Source: Gemmobacter sp034519525 (GTDB taxonomy: Bacteria; Pseudomonadota; Alphaproteobacteria; Rhodobacterales; Rhodobacteraceae). Taken from it: 64,000 nt of DNA. Of the stretch, positions 10,215 to 18,816 are shown one piece after another. A model generated the notes under the pieces. It saw only the letters and a program-made list of their open reading frames with translations, had not been told where the DNA came from and ran no database searches. The stretch lies in NCBI GenBank assembly GCA_034519525.1, contig JAXHOJ010000063.1:1-64000 (forward strand). The letters run 5' to 3'. Every line of letters begins with the position of its first letter. Within the stretch, counting starts at the first letter, position 1. A program made the translations under genes and the position numbers.

Positions 10215-10844
10215 TCACGTCGCCGGATCGTATTGTTCCAGCCCGCCTTCGCCGATGTCGTTCCACAGCCCGTGCAGTGTCAGATCTTCGCGCTCGACAG
10301 CTTCGCGGACGAAGGGGAAGGTCATCAGGTTTTCAAGGCTGACCAGTACGGCCTCTTTTTCCAGCGCGCGGGCGCGCTCTGCTTCCGGCAGATGGCTGAT
10401 CCGTTCATAGCCGGGGCGCAGAATATCCATCCAGCGGCCGACAAAGCTGGATTTTTCCAGCAGTTCCGGGGCCTTGCCCGAACACATATCGGCGCAGCCC
10501 TTCACGCCGCCACAATTGGAATGGCCGAGCACGATCAGATGCGCCACTTTCAGCGCGGTGACCGCATATTCCACCGTGGCCGAGGTGCCGTGATTGCCGC
10601 CATCGGGGTTATAGGGCGGCACAAGATTGGCGATGTTGCGGTGAATGAAGAACTCGCCCTCATCCGCGCCGAAGATCGAGGTCACATGCTGGCGGCTGTC
10701 GCAGCAGGAGATGATCATGGCGCGGGGGTGCTGGCCGCCTTCTGCCAGTTTCCGATACCAGGCCTTGTTGTCCTGATAGCTTGTTGCCCGCCAGCCTTGG
10801 TAACGGCTGATCAGATATCCGGGCAGCGGTCTTGCCTTGTCCAT
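10215..10844 (-). CDS. Beta-class carbonic anhydrase
   Basis: Interconverts CO2 and bicarbonate in the cytoplasm. The protein has the Zn-site signature of the beta class: IISCCDSRQHV, with the Cys ligand and the Asp-Arg dyad, and later VLGHSNCGGVKG, with the His and Cys ligands. The end, LHGLWNDIGEGGLEQYD, is also typical. At about 209 residues it is of normal length. Three ATG codons are possible (10859, 10847, 10844); I choose 10844 because GGAG lies five bases before it. It is the first gene of the minus-strand set carbonic anhydrase - sbtA - sbtB, with 87 bp before sbtA, which points to handling of inorganic carbon. The upstream 143 bp are shared with a divergent hypothetical gene. Confidence 0.92.
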   Translation of the reverse strand: MDKARPLPGYLISRYQGWRATSYQDNKAWYRKLAEGGQHPRAMIISCCDSRQHVTSIFGADEGEFFIHRNIANLVPPYNPDGGNHGTSATVEYAVTALKVAHLIVLGHSNCGGVKGCADMCSGKAPELLEKSSFVGRWMDILRPGYERISHLPEAERARALEKEAVLVSLENLMTFPFVREAVEREDLTLHGLWNDIGEGGLEQYDPAT

Positions 10845-10987
10845 CATCGCTCCATCCATGAAACCGGTTCCGTCATCTATGCTGCAATTGCAGAAAATTC
10901 GAGTGTTTTGTTTCGTGCGGATCAACCTTTTGTTCAGCGCGCCGGGCGAAGCTGGGGTCGGTGTGATCCAAGGGGTTGGGTTCGACG

Positions 10988-11371
10988 ATGACAGCAGAAA
11001 TTGCCGTCCTGCATGTGCAGGACAGGCTGCGGCAGGATTGCGAACCTGTCGTGGCGATCTACCGTGATCTGGGGGCGGTGCAGGCCGAACAGATCGTGGC
11101 CCGGGCGCTGGGGGAACTGGCGCTGACCATGTCGGGTCTGGCCGCGCAGGTGCGCGCGCATCAGCTGGAGGATATGGCCCGCCAGCTGCGCCGTCTGCAG
11201 CGGCTGTCGGAACAGCTGGGGATGCTGAGCCTTGGCGCCGTGGCGGGCGATGTGCGTCTGTGCCTGGATCAGGGCGACAGTACAGCCTTCTCTGCTGTCT
11301 GGGCACGGCTTCTGCGGGTCGCGGAGCGCACATTGGCCGCCGATCACAGCCTGATCGACCGTTCCGTATAA
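10988..11371 (+). CDS. Hypothetical all-helical protein
   Basis: This 127-residue protein starts MTAEIAVLHVQDRL and is predicted to be almost wholly helical. Its pattern of amphipathic segments (DMARQLRRLQRLSEQLGM, then AFSAVWARLLRVAERTL) recalls histidine-phosphotransfer four-helix bundles, but there is no HxxKG phosphorylation motif. A role in phosphorelay is therefore only a guess and I do not assign one. It is divergent from carbonic anhydrase and lies 75 bp before the aminopeptidase start. An in-frame ATG four codons earlier (10976) is possible. Confidence 0.65.
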   Translation: MTAEIAVLHVQDRLRQDCEPVVAIYRDLGAVQAEQIVARALGELALTMSGLAAQVRAHQLEDMARQLRRLQRLSEQLGMLSLGAVAGDVRLCLDQGDSTAFSAVWARLLRVAERTLAADHSLIDRSV

Positions 11372-11446
11372 GGGGTGCTGCGGTGACCGGGGTTGCAGCC
11401 GGCGATGGAACCGCTAGGCTTCGCGCATCATCAGCCGGAGTATGAC

Positions 11447-12826
11447 ATGACCCCCGCCTTCGCCGATCCCGATGCCCCGTCGCGTCCCCTGCATGTCGTC
11501 GCGGCGGATGCGCTGCCGGGCTGGCTGGACCGTCAGCCGCAGGAAGCGGCGGTCTGGTTGCAGGATGGCGGGTTCAGGGCGGGTCTGGGCGAGTTGCGCT
11601 TGATCCCCGGGCCGGGTGGCACGGTGGGGGGCGCGGTGATCGGCTTTGGCACGGTGAAAACGCGTGCCCGCAGCCGTTTTGCCCTGTCACGCGCCGTCGC
11701 GGCCCTGCCCGCAGGCGATTGGCATTTTGAAGGTCTGGCCCCCGAACACCGGGCCGAGGCCGCCCTGGGCTGGCTTTTGGCGCAATACAGGTTTGATCGC
11801 TATCGCCCCGCCCCCGCCATCCTGCCCGGGCTGAAATGCCCCGATGGTGTCAACGAAGCGCAGATCCGCGCCATGGCCGCGGGCGAGTTTCTGACCCGCG
11901 ATCTGATCAACACCCCGGCCGCCGATATGGGCCCGGCAGAGCTGGAGACCGCTTTCCTGGATCTCGCCGCCCGGTTCGGCGCCGCAACAGAGGTGATCCG
12001 GGGCGATGATCTGCTGACCCATGGCTTTCCCATGGTCCATGCCGTGGGGCGCGGATCGGATCGTGCGCCGCGTATCCTGTCGCTGCGCTGGGGCACGCGC
12101 GGGCCCAGCCTGACACTGGTGGGCAAGGGCGTCTGCTTCGATACCGGCGGGCTGAACCTGAAACCATCCTCGGGCATGAACCTGATGAAGAAGGATATGG
12201 GCGGCGCGGCGACAGTGATGGGGCTGGCGCAGATGATCATGGCGCTGAACCTGCCGATCCGGCTGCGCGTCATTGTGCCCGCCGTTGAAAACAGCGTATC
12301 GGGCCGGGCGATGCGGCCCAAGGATATTCTGACCTCGCGCAAGGGTCTGACGGTCGAGGTCAATGATACCGATGCCGAAGGGCGGCTGGTGCTGGGCGAT
12401 GCGCTGGCCTGGGCGGCGGAGGAAAACCCCGAACTGCTGATCTCCATGGCTACGCTGACGGGTGCGGCGCGGGTGGCGGTCGGCCCCGATCTGGCACCTT
12501 ATTACACCGATGACCCAGATCTGGCGCAGGCACTGGAACAGGGCGCGCAGGCCGGGGCAGATCCGGTCTGGCGGCTGCCGTTCCATGATGCCTACGAATC
12601 GGTGATCGAACCGGGCATTGCCGATCTGGACAATGCGCCGGGCTTCGGCTTTGCCGGGTCGATCACGGCGGCATTGTTCCTGCGCCGCTTTGCCGATCAT
12701 CCGCGCTATATCCACTTCGACATTTACGGCCATACCCCCACGGATGCCCCGGCCCGGCCGAAAGGTGGGGTGGGGCAGGGCGCGCGGGCGATCCTGAATG
12801 GCCTGCCGCAGATGCTCGGATTCTGA
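11447..12826 (+). CDS. Leucyl aminopeptidase family protein (M17)
   Basis: This 459-residue cytosolic metallopeptidase removes N-terminal residues from peptides. The C-terminal catalytic domain carries the M17 motifs: VGKGVCFDTGGLNLKP and MKKDMGGAA with metal and catalytic Lys/Asp residues, and NDTDAEGRLVLGDAL, the family signature with Asp/Glu ligands and the Arg that holds the bicarbonate. The N-terminal domain is divergent, as usual. The start MTPAFADPD at 11447 leaves a compact N-terminus; an upstream in-frame ATG at 11393 would add 18 unlikely residues. It ends four bases before the NlpC/P60 gene, so both are probably one transcript, a pairing that fits peptide and murein-peptide turnover. 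Confidence 0.93.
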   Translation: MTPAFADPDAPSRPLHVVAADALPGWLDRQPQEAAVWLQDGGFRAGLGELRLIPGPGGTVGGAVIGFGTVKTRARSRFALSRAVAALPAGDWHFEGLAPEHRAEAALGWLLAQYRFDRYRPAPAILPGLKCPDGVNEAQIRAMAAGEFLTRDLINTPAADMGPAELETAFLDLAARFGAATEVIRGDDLLTHGFPMVHAVGRGSDRAPRILSLRWGTRGPSLTLVGKGVCFDTGGLNLKPSSGMNLMKKDMGGAATVMGLAQMIMALNLPIRLRVIVPAVENSVSGRAMRPKDILTSRKGLTVEVNDTDAEGRLVLGDALAWAAEENPELLISMATLTGAARVAVGPDLAPYYTDDPDLAQALEQGAQAGADPVWRLPFHDAYESVIEPGIADLDNAPGFGFAGSITAALFLRRFADHPRYIHFDIYGHTPTDAPARPKGGVGQGARAILNGLPQMLGF

Positions 12827-12830
12827 GCCG

Positions 12831-13658
12831 ATGGATCGCCGCCTGACCCCGGCCAATGCCAATGCGGCTCTTGAAAGCCTGCGCGGCATTGTCGATGCGC
12901 CGCAGTATACGTTTGGGGAACCCGCTTCGGTCAAACAGGGCACCGCCGATCTGCTCAGGGCGCCCGGCGGGGCAAGGGATCGGCAGCTGCTTTGGGGCGA
13001 TGCCGTCACGGTGATTGACCGGGCCGGGGGCTGGGCCTTCCTGCAGGCGGCAAAGGATGGCTATTGCGGCTACCTGCCCGAAGACACCTTGTCCACCGCG
13101 CCGCAGCCTGCCATCCATTGGGTCTCAACCCCGGGAACCCATCTCTATTCCGGCCCGAAGGTGCAGTACCCCGAAATCACGGCGCTGCCCCTGGGGGCCC
13201 GGCTGCAGGTCATCGGTCACAGCGGGGATTGGGCCGAAACGCCGGATGGGTTCGTGCCACGGATGCATCTGCGTGCTTTGGGCGACTGGTTTGCCGATCC
13301 GGCGACCGTCGCGCAGGGGCTGCTGCACAGCCCCTATCTCTGGGGCGGCAATTCCCGCGCGGGCATTGATTGTTCGGGTCTGGTGCAAATCGCCTTTCAT
13401 GCCTGTGGCCATCCGCTGCCCGGCGACAGCGATCTGCAGGCCCGCGCCGGTCAGCCGATCCCGGAGGGGGCGCCCCTGCGCCGGAACGATCTGTTGTTCT
13501 GGAAAGGCCATGTCGCCCTTGTGCTGTCGCCCGACCGGATGATCCACGCCACTGCCGCCGCCATGGCGGTGATCGAGGAAGAGATTGCCCCCGCCATCGC
13601 CCGCATCGCGGCCAGCGGCGGCGGCCCGGTCACCCATCGGCGCCGGATTCTGGCCTGA
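12831..13658 (+). CDS. NlpC/P60 family cell-wall hydrolase
   Basis: 275 residues. The N-terminal two thirds contain two SH3-like bacterial domains (VTVIDRAGGWAFLQAAKDG, then LQVIGHSGDWAETPDGFV). The C-terminal NlpC/P60 papain-like domain has the catalytic Cys in GIDCSGLVQIAFHACG and the His in WKGHVALVLSPDRMIHA. Such enzymes cleave gamma-D-Glu-diaminopimelate bonds in murein peptides. No signal peptide is visible, so it may work on recycled muropeptides in the cytoplasm or be exported by another route. It begins four bases after the aminopeptidase stop and is followed by a terminator-like repeat element. Confidence 0.92.
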   Translation: MDRRLTPANANAALESLRGIVDAPQYTFGEPASVKQGTADLLRAPGGARDRQLLWGDAVTVIDRAGGWAFLQAAKDGYCGYLPEDTLSTAPQPAIHWVSTPGTHLYSGPKVQYPEITALPLGARLQVIGHSGDWAETPDGFVPRMHLRALGDWFADPATVAQGLLHSPYLWGGNSRAGIDCSGLVQIAFHACGHPLPGDSDLQARAGQPIPEGAPLRRNDLLFWKGHVALVLSPDRMIHATAAAMAVIEEEIAPAIARIAASGGGPVTHRRRILA

Positions 13659-13665
13659 CCCTTTC

Positions 13666-13722
13666 CTCTTGGCAAAAATACCCCGGGGGAGTCACCGCAG
13701 GTGACGGGGGCAGCGCCCCCTC
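13666..13722. repeat. Intergenic CCCGGGGGA element, terminator-like
   Basis: After the short block CTTGGCAAAAATACCCCGGGG come two hairpins: GTCACC-gca-GGTGAC (13691-13705) and GGGGG-cagcg-CCCCC (13706-13720). A second copy with the same core but a different first hairpin is at 38312-38367. It lies between two convergent genes and probably serves as a terminator for both. The swapping of arm sequences while pairing is kept shows selection on structure. Confidence 0.75.
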
Positions 13723-13733
13723 TGCCGTCGGGG

Positions 13734-14087
13734 TCACTCGATCGGCCGGATCAGCCTCTTTTCCAGAACCTTCAGCACGGCAGCCAGATCATGCCCGCGC
13801 CGCAGAATCATGCCGTTTTCGCCCACCACCGCATACATCCCCTGCCGGTTGCGCAGTTTCGGGCGCTTTTCGATCCGATACAGCGGGTTTTCAGCGGTGC
13901 GGCGAAAGACGGCAAACACGGCCAGATCCGGCAAGGCCGAAATTCCATAGTCGCGCCATTCTCCGGCGGCCACCATCCGGCCATAAACAGACAGGATCAC
14001 GCCCAGCTCTGCCCGGTCAAAACTCACCCGATCCGGCTCGCAGGCGCGGGGAAAAGGCACGGGGGAACCGGGGGGCATCATCGTCAT
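13734..14087 (-). CDS. DUF2794 domain protein
   Basis: This 117-residue protein of unknown function belongs to a family found mainly in alphaproteobacteria. The conserved C-terminal stretch is visible: RAELGVILSVYGRMVAAGEW, then DYGISALPDLAVFAVFRR and the end region with RRGHDLAAVLKVLEKR. The start MTMMPPGSP at 14087 gives the usual length; the open frame extends upstream to 14255 but that part looks non-coding. No membrane segment or signal peptide. It converges on the NlpC/P60 gene across the terminator-like repeat. Confidence 0.85.
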   Translation of the reverse strand: MTMMPPGSPVPFPRACEPDRVSFDRAELGVILSVYGRMVAAGEWRDYGISALPDLAVFAVFRRTAENPLYRIEKRPKLRNRQGMYAVVGENGMILRRGHDLAAVLKVLEKRLIRPIE

Positions 14088-14294
14088 GTCACAAATCTTA
14101 CGCCATCCGGCCTGCAGATCAACCCATCCGTTGAACACGCCGGTGCCGCAATCTGTCTTGCAATGGCCCTGCAGCCTTCCAATTCTTGCCGCGAATTTCG
14201 GCAAAATGAAAACTGTAGCAAGTGATAACCCGGAAGGCGGATGAATTGCCCCCAACCCAGCCGTCCTTCCGGGGGAGTATCAGGTAATCAGGTC

Positions 14295-14316
14295 GGCCCC
14301 CGCGCAGGCGGGGGCC
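14295..14316. terminator. Strong GC hairpin
   Basis: GGCCCCCGC (14295-14303) and GCGGGGGCC (14308-14316) form a nine-pair stem with a four-base loop, just downstream of the asparaginase stop. There is no clear T run on the minus strand, so termination efficiency is uncertain. Confidence 0.55.
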
Positions 14317-14332
14317 ATCCCCTTTTGCCTGG

Positions 14333-15334
14333 TCAGGCGCCTGCAAATCCTGATGCCAGCCGGATCGTGCCGGTCTCCAATCCCCGCCAGTTGCGCTGCA
14401 CACCGTTCAGCCGCTTGCGGGTGGCCGGATGGTCGGCCTCCAGCACACCCAGCCGCACCAGAAGCCCGCAGATCGCCGCTTCTGACGCCCGGCTGGCACC
14501 ATCCACGATCTTTAGCGCGATCCCCAGCTTCTGATCCGGCAGAATCGCCACGAACACCGCCTCGGCCCCTGTCTTGATCGCCACACGCCCGCCCATGGCG
14601 CGCATCAGCTCGGTGCAGGCGCGGCCTTCGCCTGCCACAAATTCCGGATGTGCGGCCATCGCCTGCCGCAGCCGCACCGCTGCCCGGTCGCGTGCCGATC
14701 CGGTTTCAGGTGCGGCGGCAAACCAAGCCATGGCCCGCGCCAGCCCTTCGACAGAGGTGGCAAAGTTCGGCGCCGAACAGCCGTCGATCCCATAGCCGGG
14801 GCTGTCCTCGCCTGTCACATCCTCAAAGGCCGCACGGATGGCCTGCTGCAACGGATGATCCGGTTCCACATAATCCGGCCCGGCTTTCAGGTGCCGGTTC
14901 ATCGTCAGAAACCCGGCATGTTTGCCGGAACAATTGTTGTGATACTGGCAGGGCGTTTCATCGCTACGGATCAGCCGGTCGCGCTCTGCCCGGTCATAGG
15001 GTTCATGCGCGCCGCAGCGCAGATCGCTCTCGCCCAGCCCAAGATCCTGCAACCAGCGCCCGACGGCATCCACATGCAGCGCCGCGCCCTGATGGCTGGC
15101 ACAAGACAGCGCCAGCTGCGCCGGTGTCAGCCCGGCGGCATCTGCGGCGCCACTTTCCACCAGCGGCAGCGCCTGCAGCATCTTGCAGGAGGAGCGCGGA
15201 TAGATCACCGCGCCGGGGTCGCCCCAGGCCTCTACCACACTGCCATCCGCGGCGCAGATCACTGCATGGCCGGAATGGAGGCTTTCCAGCAGCCCACCCC
15301 GCCAGATTTCGACCATCGGAACCGCTTTTGTCAT
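14333..15334 (-). CDS. L-asparaginase, Rhizobium etli type (class 3)
   Basis: Hydrolyses asparagine to aspartate and ammonia. The 333-residue protein belongs to the asparaginase II family (PF06089), unrelated to the E. coli enzymes. Residues known to matter in Rhizobium etli ReAV are present: the Ser-Lys tandem in RSSCK (Ser48, Lys51), Ser80 in LSCASHQG, Cys135 and Lys138 in NNCSGKH, and a further Cys in GIDGCSAPNF (Cys186), the last set forming the zinc site. The start MTKAVPMVEIW at 15334 makes this numbering coincide with the R. etli enzyme; the frame remains open to 15397 but upstream residues are Arg-rich and unlikely. Monocistronic by its surroundings, with a GC hairpin downstream. Confidence 0.92.
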   Translation of the reverse strand: MTKAVPMVEIWRGGLLESLHSGHAVICAADGSVVEAWGDPGAVIYPRSSCKMLQALPLVESGAADAAGLTPAQLALSCASHQGAALHVDAVGRWLQDLGLGESDLRCGAHEPYDRAERDRLIRSDETPCQYHNNCSGKHAGFLTMNRHLKAGPDYVEPDHPLQQAIRAAFEDVTGEDSPGYGIDGCSAPNFATSVEGLARAMAWFAAAPETGSARDRAAVRLRQAMAAHPEFVAGEGRACTELMRAMGGRVAIKTGAEAVFVAILPDQKLGIALKIVDGASRASEAAICGLLVRLGVLEADHPATRKRLNGVQRNWRGLETGTIRLASGFAGA

Positions 15335-15503
15335 GCCGTTTTCCTCACAGATGCGCGATTCTTGGCGCATCCGCCTTTCGCGCCTTGCCATTTTCACGTT
15401 ATGCAGGGATATCGGGTAAAAATCCCGCCTGCCAAGGCAAAAGGCCGGGCAAACGGCGTTCGGCAGGTGGGGTCACAGGCATATCGGCTGGAGGCTGACG
15501 GAC

Positions 15504-16040
15504 ATGACTTCCCTTTTCGCACGCACCCTCGGCGGCGCCGCGCTGGTTCTGATGGCGGCAACCGCAGTCACGGCGCAAGAATCCACCAATCAGGTTGCTG
15601 TGATGACCGACTGGTCGGTATTCAGCGAACCGAAGGATGGCAAACCTGCCGAATGTTGGGGCGTTTCCAGCCCCAAGGAAACCGTGAACACCCGCGACGG
15701 CAAGCCGGTGCAGGCACAGCGCAGCGAAATCCTGCTGTTTGTCACCTATCGCTCGGGCAACAGCGGCCGGGGCGAGGTCAGCTTTACCGGCGGCTATCCC
15801 TTCGCGCAGGGCTCTACCGTCAGCATGGATGTCAGCGGCACGGTGTTTGAACTGTTCACCGATGGCGAATTTGCCTGGACCGCCAATGCCGATCAGGATG
15901 CGGCCATCGTGGCCGCGATGAAACGGGGCGCCAGTGCCATTCTCACCGCCCGGTCGGGCCGGGGCACGGTGACGAAAGACACGTTCTCGCTGCGCGGCTT
16001 TACCGCCGCGACCGAGGATGCCGCCAAGCGCTGCAGCTGA
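15504..16040 (+). CDS. Invasion-associated locus B (IalB) family secreted protein
   Basis: 178 residues with an obvious Sec signal peptide (about residues 1-24, ending ATAVTAQES). The mature part matches the IalB-type fold (PF06776): DWSVFSEPKDGKPAECWGV and FTGGYPFAQGSTVSM, with Cys near each end (ECWG and KRCS) that could pair. IalB was named from Bartonella erythrocyte invasion, but free-living alphaproteobacteria have several paralogs of unknown role, probably periplasmic. GGAGG at 15490 precedes ATG. It stands alone, divergent from asparaginase and followed by a clear terminator. Confidence 0.85.
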   Translation: MTSLFARTLGGAALVLMAATAVTAQESTNQVAVMTDWSVFSEPKDGKPAECWGVSSPKETVNTRDGKPVQAQRSEILLFVTYRSGNSGRGEVSFTGGYPFAQGSTVSMDVSGTVFELFTDGEFAWTANADQDAAIVAAMKRGASAILTARSGRGTVTKDTFSLRGFTAATEDAAKRCS

Positions 16041-16062
16041 CCTGTTTCTTGTGATTCATGCA

Positions 16063-16084
16063 GGCCGCCTTCGGGCGGCCTTTT
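16063..16084 (+). terminator. Rho-independent terminator
   Basis: GGCCGCC-ttcg-GGCGGCC (16063-16080) is a seven-pair stem with a stable TTCG tetraloop, followed directly by TTTT. It ends the IalB-family gene transcript. Confidence 0.9.
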
Positions 16085-16179
16085 GCATTGCAGCAGGTGC
16101 AACCCTATTTTCCACCTGCCCCCTTTGGCAAAGCCCGTAAATTGCTGTATACCGCCCCTTCACCCGAAGGAATCCGCCC

Positions 16180-17361
16180 ATGACCGCCCCGATAGCCCCG
16201 ATCACGCAAGACGTGCTGACGATCCCACGCAAGCTGCCCGAAGGCGGCAAGCAGAATCTTGTCGGCCTGACGCGCGACCAGTTGCGCGATACGCTGATTG
16301 CCGCCGGTACGCCCGAGCGGCAGGCCAAGATGCGCGTGGGGCAGGTCTGGCAGTGGATCTATCACTGGGGCGTGCGCGATTTCGCGCAGATGACCAATCT
16401 GGCCAAGGATTACCGCGCGCTTCTGGCCGACAACTTCGTGGTCGATCTGCCTGAACTCGTGACCCGCCAGATTTCTGCCGATGGCACGCGCAAATATCTG
16501 GTGCGCATCGCGGGCGGGCATGAGGTCGAGGTCGTCTATATCCCCGAAGAAGATCGCGGCACGCTGTGTATCTCGTCGCAGGTGGGTTGCACGCTGACCT
16601 GTTCCTTCTGCCATACGGGCACGCAAAAGCTCGTGCGGAACCTGACGGCGGGGGAAATCGTCGGTCAGGTGATGCTGGCGCGCGATGATCTGGGCGAATG
16701 GCCGGTGCCCGGCGCGCCCAAGGATGAAACCCGGCTGGTGTCGAACGTGGTGCTGATGGGCATGGGCGAGCCGCTGTATAATTTCGACAACGTCCGCGAT
16801 GCGATGAAAGTGGTGATGGATGGCGAGGGGCTGAGCCTGTCGCGCCGCCGCATCACGCTGTCCACCTCGGGGATCGTGCCGGAAATCGCCCGCGCGGCTG
16901 AAGAAATCGGCTGCCTGCTGGCCGTCAGCTTCCATGCCACCACCGACGAGGTGCGCGACAAGCTGGTGCCGGTGAACAAGAAATGGAACATCGAGACCCT
17001 GCTGAACACCTTGCGCGATTACCCGCGCCTGTCGAACAGCGAGCGGATCACCTTTGAATATGTGATGCTGAAAGGCGTGAACGATACCGATGCAGATGCC
17101 AAACGTCTGGTGAAGCTGATTCAGGGCATCCCGGCCAAGATCAACCTCATCCCCTTCAACGAATGGCCCGGCGCACCCTATGAGCGGTCCGATTGGGAAC
17201 GGATCGAGGCTTTTGCCGATATCGTCTACAAGGCAGGCTATGCCTCGCCGATCCGCACCCCGCGCGGCGAGGATATCATGGCCGCCTGTGGTCAGCTGAA
17301 ATCGGCCACCGAACGGTCGCGGAAAAGCCGCGCTGAAATTGCTGCCGAAGCCGGGCTGTAA
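16180..17361 (+). CDS. rlmN: 23S rRNA A2503 / tRNA A37 C2-methyltransferase RlmN
   Basis: Radical-SAM enzyme that methylates C2 of A2503 in 23S rRNA and A37 in some tRNAs. The 393-residue protein has the cluster motif CTLTCSFC (Cys137, Cys141, Cys144) binding [4Fe-4S], the glycine-rich VVLMGMGEPLYN, and the conserved C-terminal AACGQL Cys (Cys370) that is methylated during catalysis. The opening part (LTRDQLRDTLIAAG, RVGQVWQWIYHWGVRDF) is the usual helical RNA-binding domain. Length is normal for alphaproteobacteria. Single gene, convergent with the antiporter at a shared hairpin. Confidence 0.97.
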   Translation: MTAPIAPITQDVLTIPRKLPEGGKQNLVGLTRDQLRDTLIAAGTPERQAKMRVGQVWQWIYHWGVRDFAQMTNLAKDYRALLADNFVVDLPELVTRQISADGTRKYLVRIAGGHEVEVVYIPEEDRGTLCISSQVGCTLTCSFCHTGTQKLVRNLTAGEIVGQVMLARDDLGEWPVPGAPKDETRLVSNVVLMGMGEPLYNFDNVRDAMKVVMDGEGLSLSRRRITLSTSGIVPEIARAAEEIGCLLAVSFHATTDEVRDKLVPVNKKWNIETLLNTLRDYPRLSNSERITFEYVMLKGVNDTDADAKRLVKLIQGIPAKINLIPFNEWPGAPYERSDWERIEAFADIVYKAGYASPIRTPRGEDIMAACGQLKSATERSRKSRAEIAAEAGL

Positions 17362-17398
17362 CAGCCCGGCCTGCCGGTCTCTGGTCAGGCCGGCTGTT
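17360..17398. terminator. Bidirectional terminator hairpin
   Basis: AACAGCCCGGCCTG (17360-17373) is complementary to CAGGCCGGCTGTT (17386-17398) with one bulged C, between the convergent rlmN and antiporter genes. The arms overlap the 3' end of both coding regions. No long T run is present. Confidence 0.6.
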
Positions 17399-18626
17399 CC
17401 GGCTTTGGCGGCGTGGGGAAACTCCGGTCGATCAGGCGGAACAGCAGCGGGTTGATCAGGATCGACGCCATGGCGCCCGCCACCACCAGATCGCTGGCCA
17501 CTTGCGGCACGATCGCAAGGTTGACGCCCATCACGATCAGGATGAAGGAAAATTCGCCGATCTGGGCCAGACTTGCGGCAATGGTCAGCGCGCGTTCATC
17601 ATCATGGCCGAATGCGCGCATGATGCCCCAGGCGACCAGTGATTTGACCAGCAGGATAACCAGCACGGTTGCCAGAACCGCCAGCGGATTTTCGATCAGA
17701 ACCAGCGGGTTGAACAGCATCCCGACGGAAACGAAGAACAGCACGGCAAAGGCGTCGCGCAGCGGCATCACATCCTTCATGGCCTGGGCGGAAAGCGTCG
17801 ATCCCGCCATGACCATGCCCGCAAAGAACGCCCCCAGTGCGAAAGACACGCCAAAGATGGTGGACGAGCCATAGGCAACCCCCAAGGCAATGGCCAGAAC
17901 CGACAGGCGGAACAATTCGCGCGATCCGGTGCCCGCCACATAATCCAGCAGCCAGGGGATCAGCCGACGCCCGACAACCAGCATGATCGCAACAAAGGCC
18001 GAAACCTTGGCGGCCGTTATCAGCAAAGTTGCCGCAATCGGGCCGATGCCGATCCGCGCCACCTGTGCCGCGCTTTCCTCTACCGGCACTTCGCGCCCGC
18101 CCAGCAGGCCTGCCAGCGGCGGGATCATCACAAGCGCCAGAACCATGGCCAGATCTTCGACGACCAGCCAGCCCACGGCGATGCGGCCGCGCTGTGTTTC
18201 CACCAGATCGCGTTCCTGCAAGGCGCGCAGCAGCACGACCGTTGAGGCAACCGACAGGGCAAGCCCGAAAATCAGCCCGGCGCCCAGCCCCCATCCCATC
18301 ATCCAGCCCAAGCCGGTGCCCGCGGCTGTCGCGACGGCAATCTGACCCAAGGCGCCGGGGATGGCGATGGTCTTGACCGACATCAGTTCCTTGACCGAAA
18401 AATGCAGACCAACCCCGAACATCAGCAAGATCACCCCGATCTCTGCAAGCTCGGTGGCCAATGCCTGATTGGCCACATATCCGGGCGTGAAAGGGCCGAT
18501 CACCATGCCGGCAAACAGATAGCCGGCGATCAGGGGCAGGCGCAGCCGCTGTGCGGCTAGCCCAAAGAGGAAGGCCAGGCCAAGGCCTGCAACAATGGTG
18601 GTTATCAGGGGCGTGGCGTGGTGCAA
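17385..18626 (-). CDS. CPA2-family cation:proton antiporter, without RCK domain
   Basis: This 413-residue inner-membrane protein has about twelve hydrophobic segments and CPA2 (KefB/YbaL-like) motifs: LPLIAGYLFAGMVIGPFTPG near the N-terminus, LMFGVGLHFS, VGWLVVEDLAMVLALV, and ALGAFFAGMVMAGS. Such proteins exchange K+ or Na+ for protons. YbaL and KefB normally carry a cytosolic TrkA-N/RCK domain after the membrane part; here the protein stops after the last helix with only FPTPPKPEQPA, so nucleotide control must be absent or supplied by another protein. No adjacent RCK gene is seen. Upstream lies a perfect inverted repeat (18680-18695). Confidence 0.88.
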   Translation of the reverse strand: MHHATPLITTIVAGLGLAFLFGLAAQRLRLPLIAGYLFAGMVIGPFTPGYVANQALATELAEIGVILLMFGVGLHFSVKELMSVKTIAIPGALGQIAVATAAGTGLGWMMGWGLGAGLIFGLALSVASTVVLLRALQERDLVETQRGRIAVGWLVVEDLAMVLALVMIPPLAGLLGGREVPVEESAAQVARIGIGPIAATLLITAAKVSAFVAIMLVVGRRLIPWLLDYVAGTGSRELFRLSVLAIALGVAYGSSTIFGVSFALGAFFAGMVMAGSTLSAQAMKDVMPLRDAFAVLFFVSVGMLFNPLVLIENPLAVLATVLVILLVKSLVAWGIMRAFGHDDERALTIAASLAQIGEFSFILIVMGVNLAIVPQVASDLVVAGAMASILINPLLFRLIDRSFPTPPKPEQPA

Positions 18627-18679
18627 TGCCTTCTCCGGCCAATGGAAAACGGTGTGGGGTGACAGCCGTGAATTGGCCT

Positions 18680-18695
18680 AGTTTAAAGGTAAACT
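18680..18695. promoter_or_regulatory. Inverted repeat AGTTTA-N4-TAAACT, possible operator
   Basis: Six-base perfect arms separated by AAGG sit in the 190-bp space between the divergent antiporter and YcaQ-type genes, about 54 bp before the antiporter start. The site is AT-rich in an otherwise GC-rich region. Position and symmetry suggest a regulator binding site; no regulator is identified. Confidence 0.4.
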
Positions 18696-18816
18696 TTGTT
18701 GCGCGCGCCGCAACCATCCTGCTGATAACAATTTGAGCCGAAGTCTTTCATCCTGTTGCCAGACTGGGCGCAGATCCCCTCTTGCCTGCGGTCAGGCGGC
18801 TGTTAGCCTGCGGGCC

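Noticed and set aside
15334..15397. Upstream GTG start (15397) for asparaginase
   Set aside because: Would add an Arg-rich 21-residue extension and shift the active-site numbering away from the R. etli enzyme; 15334 fits better.
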